Shown: positions 6,832 to 14,260 of the stretch, piece after piece
Layout of the letters: the number at the start of each line of letters is the position of its first letter
How positions within the stretch are numbered: the first letter of the stretch is position 1
NCBI RefSeq assembly: GCF_000972705.2
Contig: NZ_LATL02000077.1
Coordinates: 1 to 14,550, forward strand
DNA: 14,550 bases
Reading direction: 5' to 3'
Source of the DNA: Limnoraphis robusta CS-951
Lineage (GTDB): Bacteria > Cyanobacteriota > Cyanobacteriia > Cyanobacteriales > Microcoleaceae
The notes under the pieces: model-generated
Told to the model about the DNA's origin: nothing
Databases searched by the model: none
What the model saw: the letters and a program-made list of their open reading frames with translations, nothing else
Made by a program: the position numbers and the translations under genes

Positions 6832-6881
6832 GTAGAGACACACGCCGCCGCGCATATCTCTACCCTAACCCCAAGGGGTTA
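6832..6881 (-). repeat. Inverted repeats at the mreB 3' end, possible terminator
   Basis: GTAGAGA (6832-6838) pairs with TCTCTAC (6857-6863), a variant of the GTAGAGACG...CGTCTCTAC palindrome common in cyanobacterial intergenic DNA. Next to it, taACCCC-aa-GGGGTta (6867-6881) includes the mreB stop codon. On the mreB strand the two hairpins follow the stop directly and could attenuate read-through into mreC. No T-run is present. Confidence 0.45.
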
Positions 6882-7922
6882 TACTGTACGCGATCGCGCC
6901 GTAAATACCCGTTCAAGCTGTTTCGGATTTTCTAAAACCCGTCCGGCTCCCAAAACGACACAGCAAAGCGGGTCAGCCGCGATATGAGTCACAATGCCAG
7001 TCTCGTGACTAATCAGAGTATCAATCCCTTTCATTAAAGCCCCACCCCCCGCTAACATGATGCCGCGATCAACAATATCGGCTGCTAATTCTGGAGGTGT
7101 TCGTTCTAGGGTACGTTTCACCGCATCCACAATAATAGACAGAGGTTCTGACATACTTTCCCGCACTTCCGGGGCTTTAATCGTCACGGTTCGAGGTAAA
7201 CCCGATAACAAGTGAATTCCTCGCACCTCCATGATGCTATCCTCATCTTCATAGGTTGGATAAGCCGAACCCATACGAATCTTGATATCCTCGGCAGTTT
7301 GTTCGCCAATTACTAAGTTGTGAACTTTTTTCATATACTGGATGATTGCTTCATTGAGTTCATCTCCAGCAATCCGAACCGATTCACTCAGAACCGTTCC
7401 TTGTAAGCTTATAATAGCGACTTCCGTCGTTCCTCCACCGATATCAACAATCATATTTCCAGTCGGATCAGCAACAGGCAGTCCTGCACCAATAGCCGCC
7501 GCAATGGGTTCATCAATCAAGCGCACATCTCGCGCTCCCGCTTGCAAAGCCGCTTCCATTACAGCCCGTCGTTCGACCCCAGTGACTCCACTGGGAATTC
7601 CAATGACAATTCGAGGTGCAATCAGAGTTTTGCCTTGATGCACTCGTCGAATAAAATACTTCAGCATCTGTTCAGCATAGTCGAAGTCCGCAATCACACC
7701 ATCGCGCAAAGGTCGCAGTGCAATTACGTTATTGGGAGTTCGACCGAGCATTTTTTTGGCATCTGTTCCGACAGCAAGAGGAATTTTTTCATCTTGATCA
7801 ATGGCAACCACAGAGGGTTCTTGGAGAACAATACCCTGGCCAGAAACATAAATTAAGGTGTTCGCAGTCCCCAGGTCAATACCCATGTCCCGCGATAAGG
7901 AAAAGCGATTTAGAAGACCCAC
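6879..7922 (-). CDS. mreB: Rod-shape determining protein MreB
   Basis: A 347-residue actin-fold ATPase that forms membrane-associated filaments guiding lateral wall synthesis. Motifs: phosphate-1 loop DMGIDLGTANTLIY near the N terminus, phosphate-2 VDIGGGTTEVAIIS, and the adenosine loop LAGGGALMKGID. The C terminus LENPKQLERVF is typical of cyanobacterial MreB. I chose GTG at 7922 (VGLLNRFSLSRDMG...): it matches family N termini and has AGGGGC about 12 bp upstream. A TTG at 7982 would add 20 unconserved residues. It is the first gene of mreB-mreC-mreD. Length and motifs are normal, so the oddity is only the inserted structured element downstream. Confidence 0.95.
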   Translation of the reverse strand: MGLLNRFSLSRDMGIDLGTANTLIYVSGQGIVLQEPSVVAIDQDEKIPLAVGTDAKKMLGRTPNNVIALRPLRDGVIADFDYAEQMLKYFIRRVHQGKTLIAPRIVIGIPSGVTGVERRAVMEAALQAGARDVRLIDEPIAAAIGAGLPVADPTGNMIVDIGGGTTEVAIISLQGTVLSESVRIAGDELNEAIIQYMKKVHNLVIGEQTAEDIKIRMGSAYPTYEDEDSIMEVRGIHLLSGLPRTVTIKAPEVRESMSEPLSIIVDAVKRTLERTPPELAADIVDRGIMLAGGGALMKGIDTLISHETGIVTHIAADPLCCVVLGAGRVLENPKQLERVFTARSRTV

Positions 7923-8273
7923 CGTTTTTTTGCCCCTTAAGTCAAAACCAATAGAACTTTTTTGAAAACAGACCCAACTCAATCGATCCAGACCCTATTA
8001 CACCCCAACACATTGATTGTTCCACTTTCTGATCTCAACCGTAACAGTACAAACCGTTATCGGTTCGGTTTGGTCAAAAACAAACGACTTCACCCCAAGT
8101 CCGTAGCGGAATTCCCTTGGCTTGCTGAGTCCAAAGCTTTTTCTACCATCTTTGCTTTCTCTTTCTGGGGTAGTTCAGGCGATACCGGAAGCTAACAGCA
8201 CAACTTGAAGGAATCGATGTGGATTGTATTATGTTTTGAGGCAAGAGTCTAGTCCTGGGGGTAAGAGACAGTT
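7923..8273. other. mreB upstream region without a supported gene
   Basis: About 350 bp. It should contain the mreB promoter, on the minus strand, but I see no convincing -35/-10 pair. An inverted repeat AACCG-TTAT-CGGTT (8052-8065) and an arm pair CCAAG/CTTGG spanning about 8095-8120 are visible. A + strand frame from TTG 7962 to 8195 has no recognisable motif and is probably chance. Confidence 0.4.
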
Positions 8274-8274
8274 A

Positions 8275-8289
8275 TAGCGCGAAGCGCTA
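8275..8289. repeat. Short perfect palindrome TAGCGC-gaa-GCGCTA
   Basis: Perfect 6-bp arms with a 3-base spacer. Motifs of the form AGCGCGAAGCGCT are frequent between cyanobacterial genes. It lies between the divergent mreB and ssb genes; role unknown. Confidence 0.6.
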
Positions 8290-8304
8290 GGCAATCTTGC
8301 AAAA

Positions 8305-8501
8305 GGCAAGAGGCAAGAGGGGGGAAAAGTTCAATATAGTAAGGCTTTTGGCTATTCTTCGTGCCGTGCATTTGTCAATATACCAGCGCGAACTGCTATA
8401 CCAGTTGTCCCAACTCCCAACTCCCAACTCCCAACTCCCTATTCCCTATTCCCTATTCCCTATTCCCTATCCCCTGTAACCTGTAACCTGTTGCTTGTTG
8501 C
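8305..8501. repeat. Heptamer tandem arrays upstream of ssb
   Basis: GGCAAGA occurs twice (8305-8318). Then three different 7-bp families follow one another: CCCAACT four times (8409-8436), CCCTATT four times plus a partial copy (8437-8471), and CTGTAAC twice followed by CTGTTGC and TTGTTGC (8474-8501). The total is about 93 bp with nearly constant 7-bp phase. These are short tandem repeats, not a CRISPR array, because there are no spacers. A + strand frame through them (8297-8479) is low complexity and not a gene. Confidence 0.8.
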
Positions 8502-8519
8502 CTGTAAAATAGATATACA
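8491..8519 (+). promoter_or_regulatory. Possible ssb promoter
   Basis: TTGCTT (8491-8496) and TATACA (8514-8519) are 17 bp apart, predicting a start near 8526 and a 5' leader of about 23 nt. The -35 lies in the last heptamer copies, so the array may have changed the promoter spacing or strength. Sequence-only prediction. Confidence 0.45.
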
Positions 8520-8548
8520 ATCATCCAGAGTCGAAAAATTAAAGCCAA

Positions 8549-8905
8549 ATGAGCCTTAATATTGTTACCCTTGTCGGTCGTGCGGGTCGAGACCCCGAAG
8601 TGAAGTATTTTGAGTCGGGTAAAGTCGTTTGTAATCTCACTTTAGCCGTTAACCGCCGTCGCCGCACGGATGAACCGGACTGGTTCAATCTGGAAATTTG
8701 GGACAAAACCGCAGAAATAGCTGCAAACTACGTTCGTAAAGGAAGCTTAATCGGGGTAAAAGGCACGCTTAAGTTTGACTACTGGGACGATCGCGCTACT
8801 GGGGTGAAACGCTCTAAACCCGTTATTCGAGTTGAGCAACTCGAGTTACTCGGTTCTAAGCGCGATAACGAGAGTATGCCAGAAACCAGTTATGAGGAAT
8901 TTTGA
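8549..8905 (+). CDS. ssb: Single-stranded DNA-binding protein (short cyanobacterial type)
   Basis: A 118-residue protein made almost entirely of one OB fold: NIVTLVGRAGRDPEVKYFESGKVVCNLTLAV at the N terminus, DWFNLEIWDKTAEIAANYVRKGSLIGVKGTLKFDYW in the middle, and KPVIRVEQLELL as the last strand. SSB protects single-stranded DNA and recruits repair and replication proteins through an acidic C-terminal tip. Here the tail is very short and ends YEEF, a reduced form of the DDIPF-type tip that is usual for small cyanobacterial SSBs. ATG at 8549 is the family start. A tnpB element begins within about 30 bp of the stop codon, so the native downstream context is lost. Confidence 0.92.
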   Translation: MSLNIVTLVGRAGRDPEVKYFESGKVVCNLTLAVNRRRRTDEPDWFNLEIWDKTAEIAANYVRKGSLIGVKGTLKFDYWDDRATGVKRSKPVIRVEQLELLGSKRDNESMPETSYEEF

Positions 8906-8932
8906 AAGGAATCTTAGCAAAATTAGCTTTCG

Positions 8933-10397
8933 CGGCGAGAAGCCCCACATCTGAAAACGCAGTGTCAGTGTGGGATGAATCGCCGACGGAGTTTCTCAAT
9001 TCACCAAATTGCGTTAAAATAAAAAGCATTCGCTCTAAAGTTGCACGATGAGAAACGTAGCAAAAGTCAGGCTATACCCAACAGATGAACAGAAACAAGC
9101 CCTTGCAAAAGCGTTTGGTTCTGTTCGCTGGGTGTGGAATTACTGTCTGGAGCTAAATAACCAAGTCTATAAAGAAACAGGCAAGGGTATCTCAGGAATG
9201 CAGCTAAAAAAGCAGCTACCAATCCTCAAGAAGAAAGAAGAAACAGCTTGGTTAAAAGAAACCTATTCACAGTGTTTGCAGCAGTCTGTTTTAAACCTTT
9301 CTAGGGCTTTTTTAAATTTCTTTGAGGGTCGAGCCAAATTTCCTAGATTCAAAAGTCGTCATGGAAAGCAGTCGATTCAATATCCTCAAAACGTCAAGAT
9401 TATTGAAAACTATTTGAGTCTTCCCGTGATTGGCAAAATTAAAGCCAATATCCACAGAACTTTCGATGGAAATATCAAAACAGTCACAATAACCAAGACA
9501 AAAACAGAGAAGTATTACGCTTCTATTTTGTTTGAAAATGAGGAGACTGAACCACCAATTTCAGACGAGGGTAAAGCCATAGGCTTGGATCTGGGACTTA
9601 CCCACTTTTTAATTACAAGTGAGGGGTCTAAATATGAGAATCCTCGTCACTTCAAGAAACACTCACACAACTTAAAACGGAAACAACAGAAGTTATCCCG
9701 CAAGCAAAAAGCTTCTAACTCTAGGAATAAAGCCCGTAGGTTAGTCGCAAGAGCGTATGAGAAAGTCAGCAACGCCAGGCAAGACTTCCTGCATAAATTG
9801 TCTCGCAAAATTGTCAATGAGAACCAAGTGATAATTGCTGAGAACCTTAATGTAAAAGGAATGGTACGCAACCATAATCTAGCCAAGGCGATAAGTGATT
9901 GTGGTTGGGGAATGTTCTTGAACTTTGTTGACTACAAAGCGAAAAGGGACGGGAAAACCTTTCTGGAAATAGATCGGTTTTTCCCATCCTCAAAGACTTG
10001 TAATGTTTGTCTGAATGTTGTAGAAAGTTTGCCACTTGATATTCGTCAATGGGAATGCAATCATTGTCATACCCAACATGATCGTGATATCAACGCCGCG
10101 ATCAATATTCGAGACGAGGGATTACGAGTCATCGCGGGGCGTATAAACTGCGCGGGAGACCCACGCAGACAGCCCCAAAGCCTCTGGGACGGGGGCGACT
10201 GCCAGTGGAGGAGGTGTAAGACGAAGCCTTCGCAGCTCTCGGAGCTTGCATCCGAGAGAACGAAGACCAAACAAGGGACGCAAGTCTTCTGTGCGGCAAC
10301 TTCCGATCAATGAACAATCTGTTGATGCTTCGACCAAGACTGTTCAAGAAACTGGAAGCCCACGTCAGAAAGCGAAGCGTCGGCGTAGGTAGTTCAC
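8933..10397 (+). mobile_element. tnpB-only IS1341-type element 2
   Basis: A stand-alone tnpB with structured ends and no tnpA. Left end: CCCACA-t-CTGA/TCAG-TGTGGG (8944-8974) nested in CGGCGA/TCGCCG (8933-8938 with 8980-8985). Right end: GAAGCCCACG ... CGTAGGTAGTTCAC, finishing at TTCAC (10393-10397). Its arms are degenerate compared with the left end. The end sequences differ from element 1 (TTCAC against TCAA), so this is a separate lineage. It is wedged between ssb and the TPR gene. The left boundary is approximate. Confidence 0.72.
9048..10313 (+). CDS. tnpB: TnpB RNA-guided nuclease (element 2)
   Basis: 421 residues from the ATG at 9048, with an N terminus typical of OrfB/TnpB (RNVAKVRLYPTDEQKQALAK; SVRWVWNYCL). 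The RuvC centre is complete: Asp181 in GLDLGLTHF, Glu265 in IIAENLNVKGM and Asp347 in HDRDINAAINI. The zinc ribbon has Cys318, Cys321, Cys337 and Cys340. A Lys/Arg-rich helix (about 203-245) precedes RuvC-II. After about residue 358 the sequence becomes atypical protein (Arg, Trp and Cys rich), because these codons overlap the presumed omegaRNA; this is normal in the family. The protein appears intact and potentially active. It is only distantly similar to the first tnpB. No tnpA accompanies it. Confidence 0.92.
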   Translation: MRNVAKVRLYPTDEQKQALAKAFGSVRWVWNYCLELNNQVYKETGKGISGMQLKKQLPILKKKEETAWLKETYSQCLQQSVLNLSRAFLNFFEGRAKFPRFKSRHGKQSIQYPQNVKIIENYLSLPVIGKIKANIHRTFDGNIKTVTITKTKTEKYYASILFENEETEPPISDEGKAIGLDLGLTHFLITSEGSKYENPRHFKKHSHNLKRKQQKLSRKQKASNSRNKARRLVARAYEKVSNARQDFLHKLSRKIVNENQVIIAENLNVKGMVRNHNLAKAISDCGWGMFLNFVDYKAKRDGKTFLEIDRFFPSSKTCNVCLNVVESLPLDIRQWECNHCHTQHDRDINAAINIRDEGLRVIAGRINCAGDPRRQPQSLWDGGDCQWRRCKTKPSQLSELASERTKTKQGTQVFCAATSDQ

Positions 10398-10417
10398 TCA
10401 AGATCAATTGTTAGCGT
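10190..10417 (+). ncRNA. Predicted omegaRNA of tnpB element 2 with guide
   Basis: The 3' end of tnpB and the right end hold stem CGAAG/CTTCG (about 10222-10232), a perfect 8-bp stem CTCTCGGA/TCCGAGAG (10236-10243 with 10251-10258), and the right-end hairpin ending TTCAC at 10397. By family precedent the guide follows directly: TCAAGATCAATTGTTAGCGT (10398-10417), which covers the GTG start of the next gene. The 5' limit is a guess. Confidence 0.5.
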
Positions 10418-10943
10418 GAGTTTAGACCCCTTAGAACAAATTCAAACCGAGTACCGCTCCGGTAAAATTACCTTTGAACGCGGTCGTTATCGCCAGTCTA
10501 TCGAACATTTGGAGACCGCTTGTGACTTGGTAGACAAAAACTCTCGTTTGGGTGGAGAAATTCAAATTTGGCTAGCAACAGCCTATCAAGCCCTCGGAAA
10601 AACCCCAAATGCCATCGCCCTCTGTAAACAACTCAGCCGTCATCCGAGTTGGGAAACCCGCAAACAATCTCGCCGCTTACTGGAAATTCTCGAAGCCCCG
10701 GAGTTAAAAAGTAATCTGGAGGGATTGATCCAAATTCCCGATATGACTGGTATAGATGAGTCAAGCCGATCAACCAAAGATCTGCTAACTCGTTCTGCAA
10801 CACCCCTGAAACGTTCTACCCCGAAGTCGTCGTCCCCCGAAGCCGTTGATCTGACTCAGGTAAATACCAAAGATAATGGCTTTCTGTCGATGGCATTAAT
10901 TTTGATTGCCGCACTCATTGGTGGATTATTCTTTTTTTACTAA
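10416..10943 (+). CDS. TPR-containing, C-terminally anchored membrane protein
   Basis: 175 residues from GTG at 10416. The N-terminal half is all-helical with TPR-like spacing: ITFERGRYRQSIEHLETACDLV (about 18-39) and IWLATAYQALGKTPNAIALCKQL (about 51-73). A Ser/Thr/Pro-rich linker spans about 115-150, and a C-terminal membrane helix (about 156-175, FLSMALILIAALIGGLFFFY) ends the protein, giving a tail-anchored topology. Function is not recognisable; TPRs bind protein partners. The tnpB element ends 18 bp before the start codon, so the native promoter and ribosome-binding site have been displaced or are supplied by the transposon right end. No ribosome-binding site is seen, which makes the start less certain. 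The response-regulator gene follows after 73 bp. Confidence 0.75.
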   Translation: MSLDPLEQIQTEYRSGKITFERGRYRQSIEHLETACDLVDKNSRLGGEIQIWLATAYQALGKTPNAIALCKQLSRHPSWETRKQSRRLLEILEAPELKSNLEGLIQIPDMTGIDESSRSTKDLLTRSATPLKRSTPKSSSPEAVDLTQVNTKDNGFLSMALILIAALIGGLFFFY

Positions 10944-11016
10944 TGTTGTTGCAATACAGAATAACGATTGAACTGGGATAGACTTAATTAGTATCCGAAT
11001 CATCACGTCAGTATCA

Positions 11017-11958
11017 ATGGAACGTGAAACTTCAGACCTAGAGACTATCAAGCGCCAGCTAATGAGTCTAAATCGACAAAAAAAACCCAAAATGCTGGTC
11101 GTCGATGATGAACCAGATAATCTTGATTTGCTTTATCGCACTTTTCGACGGAACTTTAACGTCTTGAAAGCAGAAAGTGGCATTCGCGCCCTAGAAATCC
11201 TAGAGGCAGAGGGTGAAGTCGCTGTGATCATCTCCGACCAACGAATGCCCGAAATGAAAGGAACAGAGTTTCTCAGCAAAACAGTCCGATCATTTCCTAA
11301 TACGGTGAGAATTATCCTCACAGGCTTCACCGATATCGAAGATCTCGTCGATGCGATAAACTCAGGCCAAGTCTATAAATACATTACCAAGCCTTGGGAC
11401 CCGAACGAACTGAAAACCGTTGTAGAACGGGCAGCAGAAACCTATGAACTCTTAAACCAACGCACCGCCGAGTTAAAACACGCCCAAGAACAAACCCAAC
11501 TCTTGGGAACTGTGATGCAAGTTGCTCAGGAGTCTCAAAGTCTAGAAACCAGTCTCAAGTTAATGGCAAGTGCGATCGCAGAGAATTTCCAAACAGATAC
11601 CTGTATCTTACAACAGGTGATCAGCAGTCAATTAACTTCTGCCGCAGGATCATCGAGCCACAGCAAGACCGTCGAAAATTGGTTAGCGATAGACCCTCTG
11701 GTTCAGGAATCCCTGAAAACCCGGACCTTACAAGCCTCGATTAATATTCCTAGAGATCCGGCTTACGCTGAGGTCAAACACTACCAAACTTCAGGCGTTC
11801 AAGCTCACATCAGTATTCCTGTGATTTTTAGAGAGCAAAGTGTCGCCCTACTCTCGCTTCAGTGGAAACAACCTTGTCAACTGACTCCAGAAGACCTAGA
11901 TACTCTGCATTGGGTGTCTCAAGCGATCGCTCTAGTGATCACCAGCCTCAACAGTTAA
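11017..11958 (+). CDS. Response regulator with REC and GAF domains
   Basis: A 313-residue protein. After a short N-terminal extension, a REC domain spans about residues 25-142: acidic pair Asp30/Asp31 in VVDDEPDN, phospho-acceptor Asp74 in IISDQRMPEMKG, Thr102 in ILTGFTD and Lys125 in ITKPWD. The receiver is thus complete and of the type found in RpfG/HupR-like regulators. A helical linker (about 142-165) leads to a C-terminal GAF-like domain (about 165-310). That domain has no obvious bilin-binding Cys in the usual place. There is no DNA-binding, HD-GYP or GGDEF output domain, so the output is probably by protein interaction or ligand sensing (inference). No histidine kinase is adjacent. menG starts 38 bp downstream and may be cotranscribed. 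Confidence 0.85.
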   Translation: MERETSDLETIKRQLMSLNRQKKPKMLVVDDEPDNLDLLYRTFRRNFNVLKAESGIRALEILEAEGEVAVIISDQRMPEMKGTEFLSKTVRSFPNTVRIILTGFTDIEDLVDAINSGQVYKYITKPWDPNELKTVVERAAETYELLNQRTAELKHAQEQTQLLGTVMQVAQESQSLETSLKLMASAIAENFQTDTCILQQVISSQLTSAAGSSSHSKTVENWLAIDPLVQESLKTRTLQASINIPRDPAYAEVKHYQTSGVQAHISIPVIFREQSVALLSLQWKQPCQLTPEDLDTLHWVSQAIALVITSLNS

Positions 11959-11996
11959 ACCCAACCCGAAAAAACCGCCCCATTGTTCAATTTGCC

Positions 11997-12710
11997 ATGA
12001 AAAAAGAGCGAATTCAAGCTATTTTTAACCGCATCGCTCCCGTCTACGATCGCATGAACGATCAGTTCAGTTGGGGACAGCACCGCATTTGGAAAAAGAT
12101 GGCGATAGCCTGGAGTCAAGCTCAACCCGGACAGACTGGGTTAGATCTCTGTTGTGGAAGTGGAGATCTCGCCCTTTTACTCGCCCAACGTTTGGGTCGG
12201 GAAGGTCAGGTGTTTGCTGTCGATTTTTCTTGTGACCAACTGGCTCACGCTCAACGTCGCGAGAAACCCTTCACCTTCCCCCTGGCTGCCATTAATTGGG
12301 TAGAAGCAGACGCCCTCCATTTACCCTTTGCTGACCAAACCTTTGACTGCGCGACGATGGGCTATGGTCTGCGAAATGTGATTGATATTCCCAGCAGTTT
12401 AGAAGAACTCCATCGGGTTCTCAAGCCGGGGGCCACCGCAGCCATTCTTGATATGAACCGTCCGAATGATCCCTGGCTGAGACGCTTTCAGCAGTGGTAC
12501 TTGGATAGCTTGGTTGTTCCCACAGCAGAACGTCTCGGTTTCAAAGAGGAATACGCCTACATTAATCCCAGTCTCGATCAATTTCCCTCGGGTTGCCAAC
12601 AAGTCGCCCTGGCTCGGGCTGCGGGCTTCCGACGGGCCAGCCATTATCCGATCGCAGGCGGTATGATGGGAGTATTAGTGGTCACAAAAACAGTTAATAC
12701 TCAGCAGTAA
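11997..12710 (+). CDS. menG: UbiE/COQ5-family methyltransferase, probably demethylphylloquinone methyltransferase
   Basis: 237 residues, full length for the family. SAM-binding motif I is LDLCCGSGDLALLLA (about 49-63). The UbiE signatures are FNRIAPVYDRMNDQFSWGQHRIWKK near the N terminus and MGYGLRNVIDIPSSLEELHRVLKPG (about 121-145), followed by AYINPSLDQFPSG. In cyanobacteria this enzyme adds the ring methyl group in the last step of phylloquinone (vitamin K1) synthesis for photosystem I. The assignment to MenG rather than ubiquinone UbiE rests on organism type. ATG at 11997 starts MKKERIQAIF, the usual N terminus. An in-frame ATG at 11862, inside the upstream regulator gene, is rejected. 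Confidence 0.92.
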   Translation: MKKERIQAIFNRIAPVYDRMNDQFSWGQHRIWKKMAIAWSQAQPGQTGLDLCCGSGDLALLLAQRLGREGQVFAVDFSCDQLAHAQRREKPFTFPLAAINWVEADALHLPFADQTFDCATMGYGLRNVIDIPSSLEELHRVLKPGATAAILDMNRPNDPWLRRFQQWYLDSLVVPTAERLGFKEEYAYINPSLDQFPSGCQQVALARAAGFRRASHYPIAGGMMGVLVVTKTVNTQQ

Positions 12711-12868
12711 TTAGTTATCCGTCAGTCAAGTTGACCCCTGAGTGGGTAAGTTCGACCTTTTGATCTATTCCCAACTTTTGAACTGATAACGACCAAACGA
12801 AGGTGTTTTGAGCTGTTAGCTTTGTTGAGTTGAGGCTAAGTAGAGATAACTGTTCGCTGATCAGTCAT

Positions 12869-14101
12869 ATGGCAAACTTGTTTGAATTCTGGGTTTTAAT
12901 TGCTCCGCCCATTTTAGGCGGGATTATTGGCTATTTCACCAATGATTTAGCCATAAAAATGTTATTTCGTCCCTATCGTCCCATTCGTGTTGGTGGACGT
13001 ATACTTCCTTTTACACCGGGCTTAATTCCCCGTAACCAAGAACGGTTAGCCAAGCGAATTTCTGATACGATTATGAATTCTCTCCTCACTCCCGAGGAGT
13101 TACAAAATCTAGCCCGTCGTTTGTTAAAATTGGAACGAATGGAAGCGACGATTAATTGGCTTTTACGACTTGCATTAGATCAAGTTAAAGCCGATACTGA
13201 ACAAAAAACGGCTAAAATATTAGGTGGAATTTTACATGATTTATTGGGAGAATCTTTTCCTCGGGTTTTAAAAATTTGGGCGAGACGAGAAGATTTCCTA
13301 GAAGTTCAACTTAATCAAATTTTTGATCAAGTCTTATTAGAATTTCAGTTAACAGAATTACAAGCTCGTCAACTCTCGGACTGGTTACTGGGAGTGGTGA
13401 TTCCACCGGAAGTCATTCGACAAGTTTTAGTTGACTTTCTCACTGATCGCAATATTGCCATCATTGATGAAGGATTTCGAGAACGAACAAGCGGTACTTA
13501 TTGGGTTGTTGCTAATTTGTTTGGCTTGCGAAATACTTTAACGCGCTTACGGACTTTTTGTTTAGATGAAAAAGAAGAAACGAATCGTCGATTAGCTGAA
13601 TTAATTATTGCTTTGGGACTGCGAGAACGTCTGCAAGAATGGTTGCAAAATTTGTCTCTCCAAAATTTACCTGTTTCCACGGTTCGCCAGTTACGCAAAA
13701 CCATGCGAGATTCAGTTCGTCATTATTTCCAAGAGCGCGGAATTGATATCATTCAAGGTTTAAGTCTATCGATTGACTGGGAAAATGTTTCCACCCTCAT
13801 CTTGAAGCGCCTGCAAGCTTCACCTGTTGTTAGTAATTCATTAGAATTAGTCAGTCAAGAACTCGCTTTAGTTCTTGAACGCTACCTCGAACGCGACTTA
13901 GAAAAAATTGTCGCTGAAGTCATCCCTATTTTAAATATCAATCAGGTGATTATTGATCGCGTGATCGCAACTTCTCCTCAAGAATTAGAGGTTGCTATCA
14001 ATGGAATTGTTAAAAGTGAGTTACAAGCTATTGTCAATTTAGGGGGAGTTTTAGGTGTCATTATCGGCTGCTTACAAACGATCATCTTATTATTTCGTTA
14101 G
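12869..14101 (+). CDS. DUF445 membrane protein (YheB-like)
   Basis: 410 residues from ATG at 12869, chosen over a TTG at 12830 because [14 protein letters not shown] fits the family. The N-terminal membrane helix contains the DUF445 hallmark [19 protein letters not shown], followed by [15 protein letters not shown]. The long central part is amphipathic helical repeats with alternating hydrophobic and charged residues ([24 protein letters not shown] and similar). A C-terminal membrane helix ([22 protein letters not shown]) ends the protein, which is complete despite a transposon 14 bp downstream. The family is widespread and of unknown function; the layout suggests two membrane anchors with a long helical domain between. 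A 158-bp gap separates it from menG, without a clear terminator or promoter. Confidence 0.88.
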   Translation: MANLFEFWVLIAPPILGGIIGYFTNDLAIKMLFRPYRPIRVGGRILPFTPGLIPRNQERLAKRISDTIMNSLLTPEELQNLARRLLKLERMEATINWLLRLALDQVKADTEQKTAKILGGILHDLLGESFPRVLKIWARREDFLEVQLNQIFDQVLLEFQLTELQARQLSDWLLGVVIPPEVIRQVLVDFLTDRNIAIIDEGFRERTSGTYWVVANLFGLRNTLTRLRTFCLDEKEETNRRLAELIIALGLRERLQEWLQNLSLQNLPVSTVRQLRKTMRDSVRHYFQERGIDIIQGLSLSIDWENVSTLILKRLQASPVVSNSLELVSQELALVLERYLERDLEKIVAEVIPILNINQVIIDRVIATSPQELEVAINGIVKSELQAIVNLGGVLGVIIGCLQTIILLFR

Positions 14102-14260
14102 ACTGCCTGATACATTTACGCGACATCTTTCCGGCTATTCCCGGACAATGCAACGATAGCACTATCACCTTTGAACGTGATAGAGGCGGTATCCCGCAAA
14201 GCTTTTAGAAAGATTCCAAAAGCACCGTTCCAGTCCCTTGGCAGAGTGAAACCACACTCA
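14102..14260 (-). ncRNA. Possible omegaRNA region of the third tnpB
   Basis: The 3' end of tnpB on the minus strand contains GATAG/CTATC (14155-14166) and CCGG-gaatag-CCGG (14131-14144), just before the stop codon. Family precedent places the omegaRNA here, with its guide continuing toward and probably into the 3' end of the DUF445 gene in antisense. No clear right-end hairpin and cleavage motif were recognised, so boundaries are uncertain. Confidence 0.35.

Noticed and set aside
6691..6987. 98-codon + strand frame overlapping the mreB 3' end
   Set aside because: It starts inside the structured RNA, runs antisense into mreB and has no recognisable motif; the frame follows mreB codon structure.
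7962..8195. 77-codon + strand frame upstream of mreB
   Set aside because: TTG start, overlaps the mreB leader, no ribosome-binding site and no familiar sequence; likely chance.
8297..8479. Frame with repeated QLPTPNS/PIPYS
   Set aside because: It is a translation of the heptamer repeats.
8409..8501. CRISPR-like repeat array
   Set aside because: Units are 7 bp with no spacers, so these are simple tandem repeats.
9647..10407. Several minus-strand frames inside tnpB element 2
   Set aside because: They mirror the tnpB coding and omegaRNA sequence and show no independent motifs.
11862..11996. Upstream extension of menG
   Set aside because: It overlaps the REC-GAF gene in another frame, and the family start MKKERIQ is at 11997.
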